A DNA stretch of 64,000 bases from positions 5,456,001-5,520,000 of the forward strand of contig NZ_CP108081.1 in NCBI RefSeq assembly GCF_036182465.1. The letters run 5' to 3'. Shown piece after piece: positions 1-7,530 of this stretch (the stretch's first letter is position 1; each line of letters opens with the position of its first letter). Origin of the DNA: Streptomyces sp. NBC_00258. GTDB lineage: Bacteria > Actinomycetota > Actinomycetes > Streptomycetales > Streptomycetaceae. Both the position numbers and the translations under genes were made by a program. The notes below the pieces were generated by a model. The model searched no databases. It saw only the letters and a program-made list of their open reading frames with translations, and was not told the origin of the DNA.

Positions 1-403
1 GAACCGCCGGGTGATCCTGGCCAAGCCGATGTCGTACATGAACCTGTCGGGCGGCCCGGTCACGGCCCTGCGCGACTTCTACAAGGTGCCGACGGCGAAC
101 ATCGTGGCCGTCCACGACGAACTCGACATCGACTACGGCGTGCTGCGGCTGAAGCTCGGCGGCGGCGACAACGGCCACAACGGTCTGAAGTCGATGACGA
201 AGGCGATGGGCCCGGACTACCACCGCGTCCGTTTCGGCATCGGCCGCCCGCCGGGCCGTATGCAGGTCGCCGACTTCGTCCTGAAGGACTTCTCCTCGGC
301 GGAGCGCAAGGAGCTGGACTACTTCGTGGACCGTGCGTCCGACGCGGTGGAGGCTCTGGTGATCGAGGGCCTGGAGCGGGCCCAGTCGACGTACAACTCC
401 TGA
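1..403 (+). CDS. pth: Peptidyl-tRNA hydrolase, C-terminal part (5' end outside window)
   Basis: About 133 residues are visible; the reading frame is open to the left edge, so the start lies outside the window. Pth hydrolyses the ester bond of peptidyl-tRNAs dropped by ribosomes and recycles the tRNA in the cytoplasm. The family signatures are clear: the LAKPMSYMNLSGG block (substrate-binding Asn), VHDELDIDYG with the catalytic-site Asp, and the glycine-rich GGGDNGHNGLKSM block, followed by RFGIGRPPG and the lid helix region. It ends with TGA at 401-403 and is followed by a GC-rich hairpin at 423-440. The fold and motifs are complete for the part seen and nothing looks degraded. Confidence 0.95.
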   Translation, partial: NRRVILAKPMSYMNLSGGPVTALRDFYKVPTANIVAVHDELDIDYGVLRLKLGGGDNGHNGLKSMTKAMGPDYHRVRFGIGRPPGRMQVADFVLKDFSSAERKELDYFVDRASDAVEALVIEGLERAQSTYNS

Positions 404-422
404 GAACGCCGACTGCTGAGAA

Positions 423-440
423 TCCGGCGGCACCGCCGGA
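423..440 (+). terminator. Hairpin after pth
   Basis: Inverted repeat with 8-bp perfect arms (TCCGGCGG / CCGCCGGA) and a 2-base loop, 20 bases after the pth stop. A short GC-rich stem without a U-run is usual for Streptomyces terminators. Two near-direct copies of a GATCCGTACAA-like sequence follow at about 442-463. Confidence 0.5.
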
Positions 441-526
441 AGATCCGTACAAAAGGTCCGTACAACGCGGGACTTGTCCCCCACCGGAGTTGACCGAGCG
501 CAGGGCCATGGCCAAGGATCTCCGCC

Positions 527-1012
527 ATGCCTGCCCTCGCCTCCCGTCAGAACGCGGTCGTCGCGCTGCGGTTCGGGCAGCTCGCGGCGATGGGTACGGT
601 CGCGGCGCTGATCCTGATCGCGGGCGTCTGGGCCTCCTGGGGCACCGCCCAGCACGTGATGCTCACCAAGGGCCGTGAGCGCGGCACGATGACGGTCACG
701 CGATGTGCCGACGACCGCTGCACGGGCCCGTACCGGCCGCTGTCGGAAGGATCCACCGCCCGCGACCGGGTCGTCCTCGACAGCGAGGTCGCGGTGGACA
801 AGGGCCGCACCTACACGGTCACCGTGAAGCCCGGCAGCGACGAGGTCGTGCGCACGGGCACCGGCGGACTCCTCTACGCCTGGGCCCCACTCGGCGGCGC
901 ACTGCTGCTCGCCTCGATGGTGGTGGCGGGCGGCCTGCGCCTGACCCGCCTCGCATGGGCCCTGGGTGGCGCGGGCCTGACCCTGCTCACGGCAGCCTTC
1001 GTAACCCTCTGA
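527..1012 (+). CDS. Small membrane protein of unknown function
   Basis: 161 residues, no family recognised. An N-terminal helix (about residues 18-38, AMGTVAALILIAGVWASW) is a membrane anchor. A central region of about 75 residues with two cysteines (TRCADDRCTGPY) is probably outside the membrane. Two further hydrophobic helices close the protein (about 112-136 and 140-160). The paired cysteines could form a disulfide or bind a ligand. The ATG start has an AAGGA box about 10 bases upstream. The gene lies between pth and the convergent ppc, and a strong hairpin follows it. Related small membrane proteins occur next to pth in other Streptomyces, but the function is not established. Confidence 0.75.
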   Translation: MPALASRQNAVVALRFGQLAAMGTVAALILIAGVWASWGTAQHVMLTKGRERGTMTVTRCADDRCTGPYRPLSEGSTARDRVVLDSEVAVDKGRTYTVTVKPGSDEVVRTGTGGLLYAWAPLGGALLLASMVVAGGLRLTRLAWALGGAGLTLLTAAFVTL

Positions 1013-1018
1013 GGCCGG

Positions 1019-1057
1019 GCGCAGTCCCGCGCCCCAAAGGGGCGCGGGGAACTGCGC
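1019..1057. terminator. Bidirectional hairpin; member of dispersed repeat family
   Basis: Arms at 1019-1035 and 1039-1057 pair over about 17 bases around a 3-base loop, between two convergent genes. The right arm, GGGGCGCGGGGAACTGCGC, is the same 19-mer found at 23503-23521, 40041-40059 and 49071-49089, so this is both a probable two-way terminator and one copy of a genome-dispersed inverted repeat. Confidence 0.7.
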
Positions 1058-1119
1058 GACCAGCCACAACGAACCCGCAGAGAACACACAGCCCTCCCTG
1101 CGGAGCACCTCCAGACGGG

Positions 1120-3852
1120 TCAGCCGGTGTTGCGCAGACCGGCCGCAACGCCGTTGACCGTGAGGAGCAGGGCCCGCGACAGCAGCGGGTCGGCCTCCTC
1201 GCCGGCGGCGGCCGCATCACGCTGCCGCTTGAGCAGAGCGACCTGAAGGTACGAGATCGGGTCCAGATAGGCATCACGGATGGTGAAGGTCTGCTTCAGC
1301 ACCGGGTGGGCATCCAGAAGCCCCGGCTCACCGGTGATGCGCAGCACCTCGCGCACGGTCAGCTCGTGCTCGGCCCGGATGGTCTCGAAGACATGCTTCA
1401 GCTCGTCCGGGACGAGCGTGTCGACGTAGTGCCCGGCGATCCGCAGGTCCGTCTTCGCCAGCGTCATCTCGACGTTGGAGAGGAAGTTGCGGAAGAAGTG
1501 CCACTGCTCGTGCATCTCCTCCAGCACGCTGTCGAGACCGGCCTCGCGCAGCGCCTTCAGACCGGAGCCGACACCGAACCAGCCGGGCACGATCTGCCGC
1601 GACTGCGTCCAGCCGAACACCCACGGGATGGCGCGCAGACCGTCGAGCGAGACGCCCGAGCCGGGGCGGCGGGAGGGCCGCGAGCCCAGGTGCAGGTCGG
1701 CGAGCTGGTCCACCGGAGTGGAGGCGAGGAAGTACGTCGGAAGGTCCGGGTCCTCGACCAGCCTGCGGTAGGCCGCGTGGGCGGCATCGCTGACCACGTC
1801 CATGGCCGCGTCCCAGCGGGCGAGCGCCTCGTCGGACTGACGCGGCGAGGTGTGCAGGGCCGAGGCCTGCAGCGTGGCCGCGACGGTGAGTTCCAGGTTC
1901 TCCCGCGCGAGCGACGGCACGAGGTACTTGTCGGAGATGACCTCGCCCTGCTCGGTCACCTTGATCTCGCCCTCCAGCGTGCCCCAGGGCTGGGCGAGGA
2001 TCGCGTCGTGGGACGGACCGCCGCCACGCCCGACCGTGCCGCCGCGGCCGTGGAAGAGCCGCAGCCGTACGCCGTACCGGTGGGCGACGTCGCGCAGCCG
2101 TCGCTGCGCCCGGTGGATCTCCCACTGCGAGGTCGTGATGCCGCCGAACTTCGACGAGTCGGAGTACCCGAGCATGACCTCCTGGACATCGCCCCGCAGC
2201 GCCACGAGGCGCCGGTAGGACGGATCGGACAGCATGTCCTCCAGAATCGTGTCCGCGGCCTTCAGCTCGTCCGTCGTCTCCAGCAGCGGCACGATGCCGA
2301 TCTTCGCCCAGCCGGCGTGCAGATCGATCAGCCCGGCCTCGCGGGCCAGCACCGCCGCGGCGAACACGTCGTCCGCGCCCTGGCACATCGAGATGATGTA
2401 CGACTCGATGACCTCGGGCCCGAACACGCCGAGGGCCCGCTTCACGGTCTCGAAGACACCGAGGGTCTTCTCGCCCGCCGCGTCCAGCGGTGCCGGGGTG
2501 GGCCCGAGCGGCCGCCGGGACCGCAGTTCCTTGGCGAGCAGCTTGTGCCGGTACTCGCGCGGCATGTCCTCGTACCGCCACGACTCCTCGCCGAGCCGGT
2601 CGAAGAGCTGCCCGAGCGCCTGGTGGTGGGCGTCCGCGTGCTCCCGTACGTCCATGGTGGCGAGCTGGAGGCCGAAGGCGGCGAGCGTGCGGATCGTACG
2701 GTTCATGCGGCCGTCGGCGAACAGCGCGCCCCGGTGCTCGCGCAGCGAACTCTGGACGAGGGTCAGGTCCTGAAGCAGCTCGGCGGTGCCGAGGTAGTCG
2801 CGGCCGACCTCGTGCGGGGTGCCCTTGGCGAGGCGCTGCTTGGTGTTCTCCAGCTTCTGCCGGATGCAGGTGGCCTTGAGCCGGTAGGGCTCCTCGGCGT
2901 TGAGGCGCTTGTAGCGGGGGCTGATCTCCGGAAGCAGCTCCAGATCGGTCCTCAGGGACTCCAGGAGCTCCTCGGTGGCACCCGTGTAGCGGATGGAGTT
3001 CGACAGGAAGCCGCGCAGCTCGTCGATCAGCTCCAACGCGTCGTTGATGCCGTGCTCGTGCTGGAGGATCAGGACGTCCCAGGTGACCTGAGGCGTCACG
3101 TTCGGGTTGCCGTCCCGGTCGCCGCCGATCCAGGTACCGAAGGTGAGCGGGCGGGTCTCATCGGGCAGCGTGACCCCGACGCGCTCCAGCTCCGCCGTCA
3201 GGTCCTCAAGGACGTCCCCGACGGCGCCGGCGTGCAGCTCGTCCAGGTAGTAGATGGCGTTGCGGGCCTCGTCGGCGGGCTCGGGACGCACCACTCGCAG
3301 CTCGTCGGTCTGCCAGACCAGGTCGATGTTCTCGGCCAGACGGGTGTCGTAGCGACGCCGGTCCGCCTCGATGACGGGCGTCTCCAGCAGGGCGGCGATC
3401 CGGCGCAGCTTGTTGAGGACGGAGCGCCTGGCCGCCTCGGTGGGGTGCGCCGTGAAGACCGGGCGAACGTTCAGGTGCTGCACGGTCGCGCGCAGGTGCT
3501 CGGGGTCGGCGTCCTTGAGCCGGTCCGCCGTGCGGGCGAGCAGTCCGCCCTCGGCGGCCCGCCTGGCACGCAGCTCGCGGCCGCGGTGCACCTGCTCGGT
3601 GACGTTGGCCAGGTGGAAGTAGGTCGAGAAGGCGCGGACCAGCTTGGCCGCGGTCTCCAGTTCCGTGCCGCGCAGCAGCTCGGCGGCGGCTTCACCGTCC
3701 TCGCGGGTGAGGCGGCGGACCTTCTCGACCAGTTCCAGAAGCTCGGGCCCCTCCTGACGTACGAGGGTCTCGCCCAGCAGATCGCCCAGGCGGCGGATGT
3801 CGGCGCGCAGCTCACTGCTGGTTGTCGTGGTCTGGTCGTCGGCACTGCTCAC
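1120..3852 (-). CDS. ppc: Phosphoenolpyruvate carboxylase
   Basis: 910 residues, the usual bacterial length. The enzyme carboxylates phosphoenolpyruvate with bicarbonate to oxaloacetate, the main anaplerotic entry to the TCA cycle in Streptomyces. Visible signatures are VFTAHPTEA with the catalytic His (about residue 136), GYSDSSK (about 560), the mobile glycine loop HGRGGTVGRGGGP (about 600), FRNFLSNVEMTLAKTD (about 790) and the conserved C-terminal T-x-NG-x-x-x-GLRNTG, which helps form the active site. I chose the GTG at 3852 because an AAGGAG box sits 8 bases upstream; the frame is open further up to 3921 without a ribosome site. The long ORFs on the opposite strand are GC-bias shadows. 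Confidence 0.97.
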   Translation of the reverse strand: MSSADDQTTTTSSELRADIRRLGDLLGETLVRQEGPELLELVEKVRRLTREDGEAAAELLRGTELETAAKLVRAFSTYFHLANVTEQVHRGRELRARRAAEGGLLARTADRLKDADPEHLRATVQHLNVRPVFTAHPTEAARRSVLNKLRRIAALLETPVIEADRRRYDTRLAENIDLVWQTDELRVVRPEPADEARNAIYYLDELHAGAVGDVLEDLTAELERVGVTLPDETRPLTFGTWIGGDRDGNPNVTPQVTWDVLILQHEHGINDALELIDELRGFLSNSIRYTGATEELLESLRTDLELLPEISPRYKRLNAEEPYRLKATCIRQKLENTKQRLAKGTPHEVGRDYLGTAELLQDLTLVQSSLREHRGALFADGRMNRTIRTLAAFGLQLATMDVREHADAHHQALGQLFDRLGEESWRYEDMPREYRHKLLAKELRSRRPLGPTPAPLDAAGEKTLGVFETVKRALGVFGPEVIESYIISMCQGADDVFAAAVLAREAGLIDLHAGWAKIGIVPLLETTDELKAADTILEDMLSDPSYRRLVALRGDVQEVMLGYSDSSKFGGITTSQWEIHRAQRRLRDVAHRYGVRLRLFHGRGGTVGRGGGPSHDAILAQPWGTLEGEIKVTEQGEVISDKYLVPSLARENLELTVAATLQASALHTSPRQSDEALARWDAAMDVVSDAAHAAYRRLVEDPDLPTYFLASTPVDQLADLHLGSRPSRRPGSGVSLDGLRAIPWVFGWTQSRQIVPGWFGVGSGLKALREAGLDSVLEEMHEQWHFFRNFLSNVEMTLAKTDLRIAGHYVDTLVPDELKHVFETIRAEHELTVREVLRITGEPGLLDAHPVLKQTFTIRDAYLDPISYLQVALLKRQRDAAAAGEEADPLLSRALLLTVNGVAAGLRNTG

Positions 3853-4017
3853 AGGTGCGGCTCCTTGCAGTGTTGAAGCTCGTCTGGAGGGGAACCCGTC
3901 ACCTGGGCGGCGGGCGCGCATCGGCGACGGGGCATCCGGGAATGAAACAGAGCGGACCGCGCTGTCCGACCGACCTTAAGGATAGGTGTCCATACGGACG
4001 CGCAGTCTCTCGGGCTC

Positions 4018-4045
4018 TTGCCGCCGGGCGAGGCACTGCCATACT
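4018..4045 (+). promoter_or_regulatory. Probable promoter of the desaturase-TetR pair
   Basis: TTGCCG at 4018-4023 and CATACT at 4040-4045 are 16 bases apart and resemble a housekeeping sigma promoter. The expected start point falls right at the palindromic operator that follows. Inference from sequence only. Confidence 0.45.
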
Positions 4046-4073
4046 TACGACGCCGTAGGTTACGGAACCGTAA
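4044..4073. promoter_or_regulatory. Palindromic operator before the desaturase gene
   Basis: A perfect 14-bp palindrome TTACGGAACCGTAA at 4060-4073 is preceded by an imperfect copy of the same half-sites (TTACG, then CCGTA) at 4045-4057. The pair overlaps the expected transcription start. Because the next gene but one encodes a TetR repressor coupled to the desaturase, this is the likely autoregulatory binding site. Confidence 0.6.
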
Positions 4074-4148
4074 GCGCGGTTTCCGGCAACCCGGCAGGCG
4101 CGATTACCGGCCACTCTCACAACCCTCGACCCCACAGGGGACGCTCCC

Positions 4149-5162
4149 ATGACCACGAGTTCCGATGTGATCGATGACGCCCCCGAGGCGAACAACGACG
4201 ACACCGCACTCCGCTCCGCCACGCTGGGCGGTGAGCAGAAGCGCTCGATCGAGCAGATCACCCTTCTCCTCTTCATCACCGTCCCGTTCCTCGCGGTCCT
4301 CGCGGCGGTGCCGCTGGCCTGGGGCTGGGGCGTGAGCTGGCTGGACCTGGGTCTGCTGGTCTTCTTCTACTACCTCGGCTGCCACGGCATCACGATCGGC
4401 TTCCACCGCTACTTCACCCACGGAGCCTTCAAGGCGAAGCGTCCGCTGCGCATCGCGCTGGCGATCGCCGGCTCGATGGCCGTCGAGGGGCCGCTGGTCC
4501 GCTGGGTGGCCGACCACCGCAAGCACCACAAGTTCTCCGACGCCGAGGGCGACCCCCACTCGCCGTGGCGCTTCGGCGAGACGGTCCCGGCGCTGATGAA
4601 GGGCCTGTGGTGGGCGCACATCGCCTGGATGTTCGACGAGGAGCAGACACCGCAGGACAAGTACGCGCCGGACCTGATCAAGGACAAGGCGATCCGTACG
4701 ATCTCGCGCCAGTTCCTCCTCTGGGCGGGGCTCTCCCTCATGCTCCCGGCGCTGATCGGCGGCCTGGTGACGATGTCCTGGTGGGGCGCGTTCACGGGCT
4801 TCTTCTGGGGCTCGCTCGTCCGGGTGGCGTTGCTGCACCACGTCACCTGGTCGATCAACTCGATCTGCCACGCGGTGGGCAAGCGCCCCTTCAAGTCGCG
4901 TGACCGCTCGGGCAACGTGTGGTGGCTGGCGGTCCTCTCCTGCGGCGAGTCGTGGCACAACCTCCACCACGCGGACCCGACCTCGGCCAGGCACGGTGTG
5001 GAGCGCGGCCAGGTGGACTCCTCGGCCCGTCTGATCCGCTGGTTCGAAGCGTTCGGCTGGGCGTACGACGTGCGCTGGCCGTCACGCTCGCGTATCGATT
5101 CCCGCCGAAACCCGGACGGGAAGGGTTCCCGACGCAAGGCGGAGACCGCCGACGCGGCATGA
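4149..5162 (+). CDS. Acyl-CoA / fatty acid desaturase, membrane di-iron type
   Basis: 337 residues. It introduces a cis double bond (probably delta-9) into saturated fatty acyl chains and so adjusts membrane fluidity. All three histidine clusters that bind the di-iron centre are present: HRYFTH (86-91), HRKHH (123-127) and HNLHH (about 272-276). Hydrophobic membrane spans lie around residues 38-58 and 64-84 and again around 190-225. The ATG start follows an AGGGGA box. The stop codon overlaps the ATG of the downstream TetR gene (ATGA), so the two are translationally coupled, and a palindromic operator lies in front of this gene. The electron donor is not encoded nearby. Confidence 0.93.
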   Translation: MTTSSDVIDDAPEANNDDTALRSATLGGEQKRSIEQITLLLFITVPFLAVLAAVPLAWGWGVSWLDLGLLVFFYYLGCHGITIGFHRYFTHGAFKAKRPLRIALAIAGSMAVEGPLVRWVADHRKHHKFSDAEGDPHSPWRFGETVPALMKGLWWAHIAWMFDEEQTPQDKYAPDLIKDKAIRTISRQFLLWAGLSLMLPALIGGLVTMSWWGAFTGFFWGSLVRVALLHHVTWSINSICHAVGKRPFKSRDRSGNVWWLAVLSCGESWHNLHHADPTSARHGVERGQVDSSARLIRWFEAFGWAYDVRWPSRSRIDSRRNPDGKGSRRKAETADAA

Positions 5163-5830
5163 TTGACGGCGTGGCCGACTCCAGCACACCCAGCAATGAA
5201 AAGCCGCGGCGCGCCCGCCGCACCCGGATGACCGGTGCGGAGCGGCGGGCCCAGTTGCTGGAGATCGGCCGCACCCTCTTCGCCCAGAAAGGCTTCGAGG
5301 CGACATCGGTGGAGGAGATCGCGGCAAAGGCCGGCGTCTCCAAACCCGTCGTCTACGAACACTTCGGCGGCAAGGAAGGCCTGTACGCCGTAGTGGTGGA
5401 CCGCGAGATGCGCCGCCTCCTGGACGGCGTGACGAGTTCACTCACCGCGGGCCACCCACGCGAACTCTGCGAACAAGCGGCCTTCGCACTCCTCGACTAC
5501 ATCGAGGAGTACACGGACGGCTTCCGCATCCTGGTCCGCGACTCCCCCATCCCCCAGTCCACGGGCTCCTTCGCATCCCTGATCTCGGACATCGCGACAC
5601 AGGTGGAGGACATCCTGGGCCGCGAGTTCAAGCGCCGAGGCTTCGACCCGAAACTCGCCCCGCTCTACGCCCAGGCCCTCGTAGGCATGGTCGCCCTCAC
5701 CGGCCAGTGGTGGCTGGACGTCCGCCGCCCGAAGAAGGCCGAGGTGGCGGCCCACCTGGTGAACCTGGCCTGGCACGGCCTGGACGGCCTGGAGGCCAAG
5801 CCGCGCCTGATAGGGCGCCGGAAGGCGTAG
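5159..5830 (+). CDS. TetR family regulator, probable desaturase repressor
   Basis: 223 residues. The N-terminal TetR helix-turn-helix is clear: RRAQLLEIGRTLFAQKGFEA, then SVEEIAAKAGVSKPVVYEHFGGKEGLY (about residues 25-80). The C-terminal half is the variable ligand/dimer domain. The ATG overlaps the desaturase stop by 4 bases; an in-frame GTG at 5171 is an alternative start. The coupling, and the palindrome at 4060-4073 in front of the pair, suggest it represses its own operon in response to a fatty acyl ligand, by analogy with other TetR-controlled desaturases. That role is inferred. Confidence 0.9.
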   Translation: MIDGVADSSTPSNEKPRRARRTRMTGAERRAQLLEIGRTLFAQKGFEATSVEEIAAKAGVSKPVVYEHFGGKEGLYAVVVDREMRRLLDGVTSSLTAGHPRELCEQAAFALLDYIEEYTDGFRILVRDSPIPQSTGSFASLISDIATQVEDILGREFKRRGFDPKLAPLYAQALVGMVALTGQWWLDVRRPKKAEVAAHLVNLAWHGLDGLEAKPRLIGRRKA

Positions 5831-5944
5831 CCAGGGTCACAGCACGCCTGCGACCGAGCGGGGCCCGATCGCGCAGTTCCCCGTACCCCTCAAAAAACCG
5901 GTGACCAGGCCGCGCACGACGGTGCCGCAGCCGCCGTACAACCG

Positions 5945-6064
5945 GGCGGGGCCGTGCCGGTATGTCACAGCCCGCCGCATACGGCTCCCGCAACAGCGCC
6001 CACCCCACTACACGGGGCAGTACGCCCCGCCGCGGCGGGCTGGACATACCGGCACGGCCCCGCC
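5945..6064. repeat. Long inverted repeat between convergent genes
   Basis: Arms at 5945-5978 and 6032-6064 pair over 33 bp with a single bulged base (A5967): 22 perfect pairs (5945-5966 with 6043-6064), then 11 more. The loop is 53 bases. The stem is far longer than an ordinary terminator. It sits between the convergent TetR and tam genes. It may be a two-way terminator or a MITE-like relic; no flanking target duplication is obvious. A single degenerate arm of the dispersed GCGCAGTTCCCC repeat lies just upstream near 5872. Confidence 0.7.
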
Positions 6065-6085
6065 CCACCCACGAGCCGCATGCGC

Positions 6086-6895
6086 TTACCCCTTCCGGGC
6101 CACCACGAACAGCCGCCGGAACGGAAGCACAGTCCCGTACGGAGCAGCCGGATAGGCCTTGCGGAGCAGGTCGCGGTACTCCTCGACGAAGGCGTCCCGC
6201 GCCTCCGGATCGTCCGCGAGGGCGGTGAGAGCCGGCCGCAAGCCCGTGCCCTTGGCCCAGTCGAGCACGGGATCCTCTCCCTCCAGGAGCTGCATGTAGG
6301 TCGTCTCCCAGACATCCACCGCGCACCCCAGCCGGGCCAGCCGGTCCAGATAGAGAAGCGGCGGATGGACGGAGTCCGTACGGCGGAGGACGCCGTCGAG
6401 GTGACCCTTCCACCGGCCGGACGCGGCGAGTTCACGCATCAGCGCATGCAGAGGCGCATCGATGTTGTTCGGAACCTGAAAGGCGAAGGTCCCGCCGGGA
6501 GCCACCGCGTCGACCCAGCCGGGCAAGGCGTCCAGATGCCCCGGCACCCACTGCAGCGCCGCGTTCGAGACGATCAGGTCGTACGTCTCCGTCGGCGCCC
6601 AGTCCGTGAGGTCCGCGTGGGCGAAGTCCAGCCGCCCACCCCCCGCCGTGGGCCCCGCATGCTCGCCCGTCCTGGCCAGCATCTCCGCGGAGTTGTCGTA
6701 CCCCGTGATGTACGCGCCGGGCCACCGCTCGGCCAGCTGCACGGTGACGTTGCCAGGCCCGCAGCCCAGATCGGCGACGCGGGCCGGCTCGCCGGGCAGC
6801 GCCGGCACCCGGCCGAGAAGCTCGGCGAAGGGCCGCGCGCGATGCTCCGCGTGGCGCAGATACTGGCCCGGGTCCCAAGTGGGGGTGGTAGGCAT
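6086..6895 (-). CDS. tam: Trans-aconitate 2-methyltransferase
   Basis: 269 residues, cytoplasmic, SAM-dependent class I methyltransferase. The protein opens with the WDPGQYLRHAEHRARPF segment typical of Tam. The SAM-binding motif I is VADLGCGPGNVT (about residues 36-47) and post-motifs include YDLIVSNAALQWVPGH. Tam methylates trans-aconitate, a spontaneous TCA by-product that inhibits aconitase. The start at 6895 has a perfect GGAGG box 5 bases upstream; the frame is open to 6958 but without a ribosome site. It is transcribed divergently from the MarR gene, and the short space between them holds a tandem repeat that may serve both. Confidence 0.9.
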   Translation of the reverse strand: MPTTPTWDPGQYLRHAEHRARPFAELLGRVPALPGEPARVADLGCGPGNVTVQLAERWPGAYITGYDNSAEMLARTGEHAGPTAGGGRLDFAHADLTDWAPTETYDLIVSNAALQWVPGHLDALPGWVDAVAPGGTFAFQVPNNIDAPLHALMRELAASGRWKGHLDGVLRRTDSVHPPLLYLDRLARLGCAVDVWETTYMQLLEGEDPVLDWAKGTGLRPALTALADDPEARDAFVEEYRDLLRKAYPAAPYGTVLPFRRLFVVARKG

Positions 6896-6974
6896 GAGGG
6901 CCTCCTCGAAGTCACGAGCGACGCCGCACCCGACGTCCCGAAGAAACCCCAGCCTCACACCCCAACTCTCTCGA

Positions 6975-7004
6975 CGTCAAGAGACTTCACGTCAAGAGAC
7001 TTCA
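6975..7004. promoter_or_regulatory. Tandem 15-bp repeat in the tam/MarR divergent region
   Basis: Two perfect adjacent copies of CGTCAAGAGACTTCA (6975-6989 and 6990-7004). Each contains an imperfect dyad TCAA-N5-TTCA of the kind bound by MarR dimers. On the minus strand each copy gives a TTGACG that could serve as a -35 element for tam. Likely the binding site of the adjacent MarR protein. Confidence 0.55.
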
Positions 7005-7032
7005 TGTCGACACAACCACTACACTGATCGCC

Positions 7033-7530
7033 ATGGAGGACGAGGTCGATCGGCTGGTCGCTGCGTGGCGCCGGGAGCGCCCTGACCTCGACGTGGAACC
7101 GCTCGAGGTACTCAGCCGGGTGAGCAGGCTCGCCAGACACCTGGACCGCGCACGCCGGATCGCGTTCGCCGAGCATGCCCTGGAGCCCTGGGAGTTCGAC
7201 GTCCTGACGGCGCTGAGGCGCGCGGGGACTCCGTACCAGCTCTCCCCCGGCCAGCTGCTCACCCAGACGCTCGTCACCTCGGGCACGATGACGAACCGCA
7301 TCGACCGGCTGGCGAAAAAGGGCCTGGTGGAGCGGCTCCCCGACCCCAGCGACCGCCGCGGTGTACTCGTACGCCTCACCGAGGACGGCCGCGACCGCGC
7401 GGACCAGGCACTGGCCGGACTCCTCGACCAGGAGCGCGCGATCCTGGCGGAACTCAGCAGGGCCCAGCGCGGCGAACTCGCCGGGCTGCTACGCCAGCTG
7501 ACCGCCCCGTTCGACAACATCCCCGGCTAG
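7033..7530 (+). CDS. MarR family transcriptional regulator
   Basis: 165 residues. Winged-helix MarR fold: an N-terminal dimerisation helix, then the DNA-binding core LSPGQLLTQTLVTSGTMTNRIDRLAKKGLVERLPDPSDRRGVLVRLTEDG (about residues 70-120), followed by the C-terminal helices. No ribosome site precedes the ATG, but TACACT at 7020-7025 lies 7 bases upstream, so the mRNA may be leaderless. Its 3' end overlaps the convergent response-regulator gene by 42 bases. The ligand is unknown; the tandem repeat upstream suggests autoregulation and control of tam. Confidence 0.9.
   Translation: MEDEVDRLVAAWRRERPDLDVEPLEVLSRVSRLARHLDRARRIAFAEHALEPWEFDVLTALRRAGTPYQLSPGQLLTQTLVTSGTMTNRIDRLAKKGLVERLPDPSDRRGVLVRLTEDGRDRADQALAGLLDQERAILAELSRAQRGELAGLLRQLTAPFDNIPG

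Noticed and set aside
703..3876. 1057-codon ORF opposite ppc
   Set aside because: It is a GC-bias shadow: ppc on the minus strand is complete and well conserved, whereas this ORF is rich in Arg/Gly/Val and matches no family.
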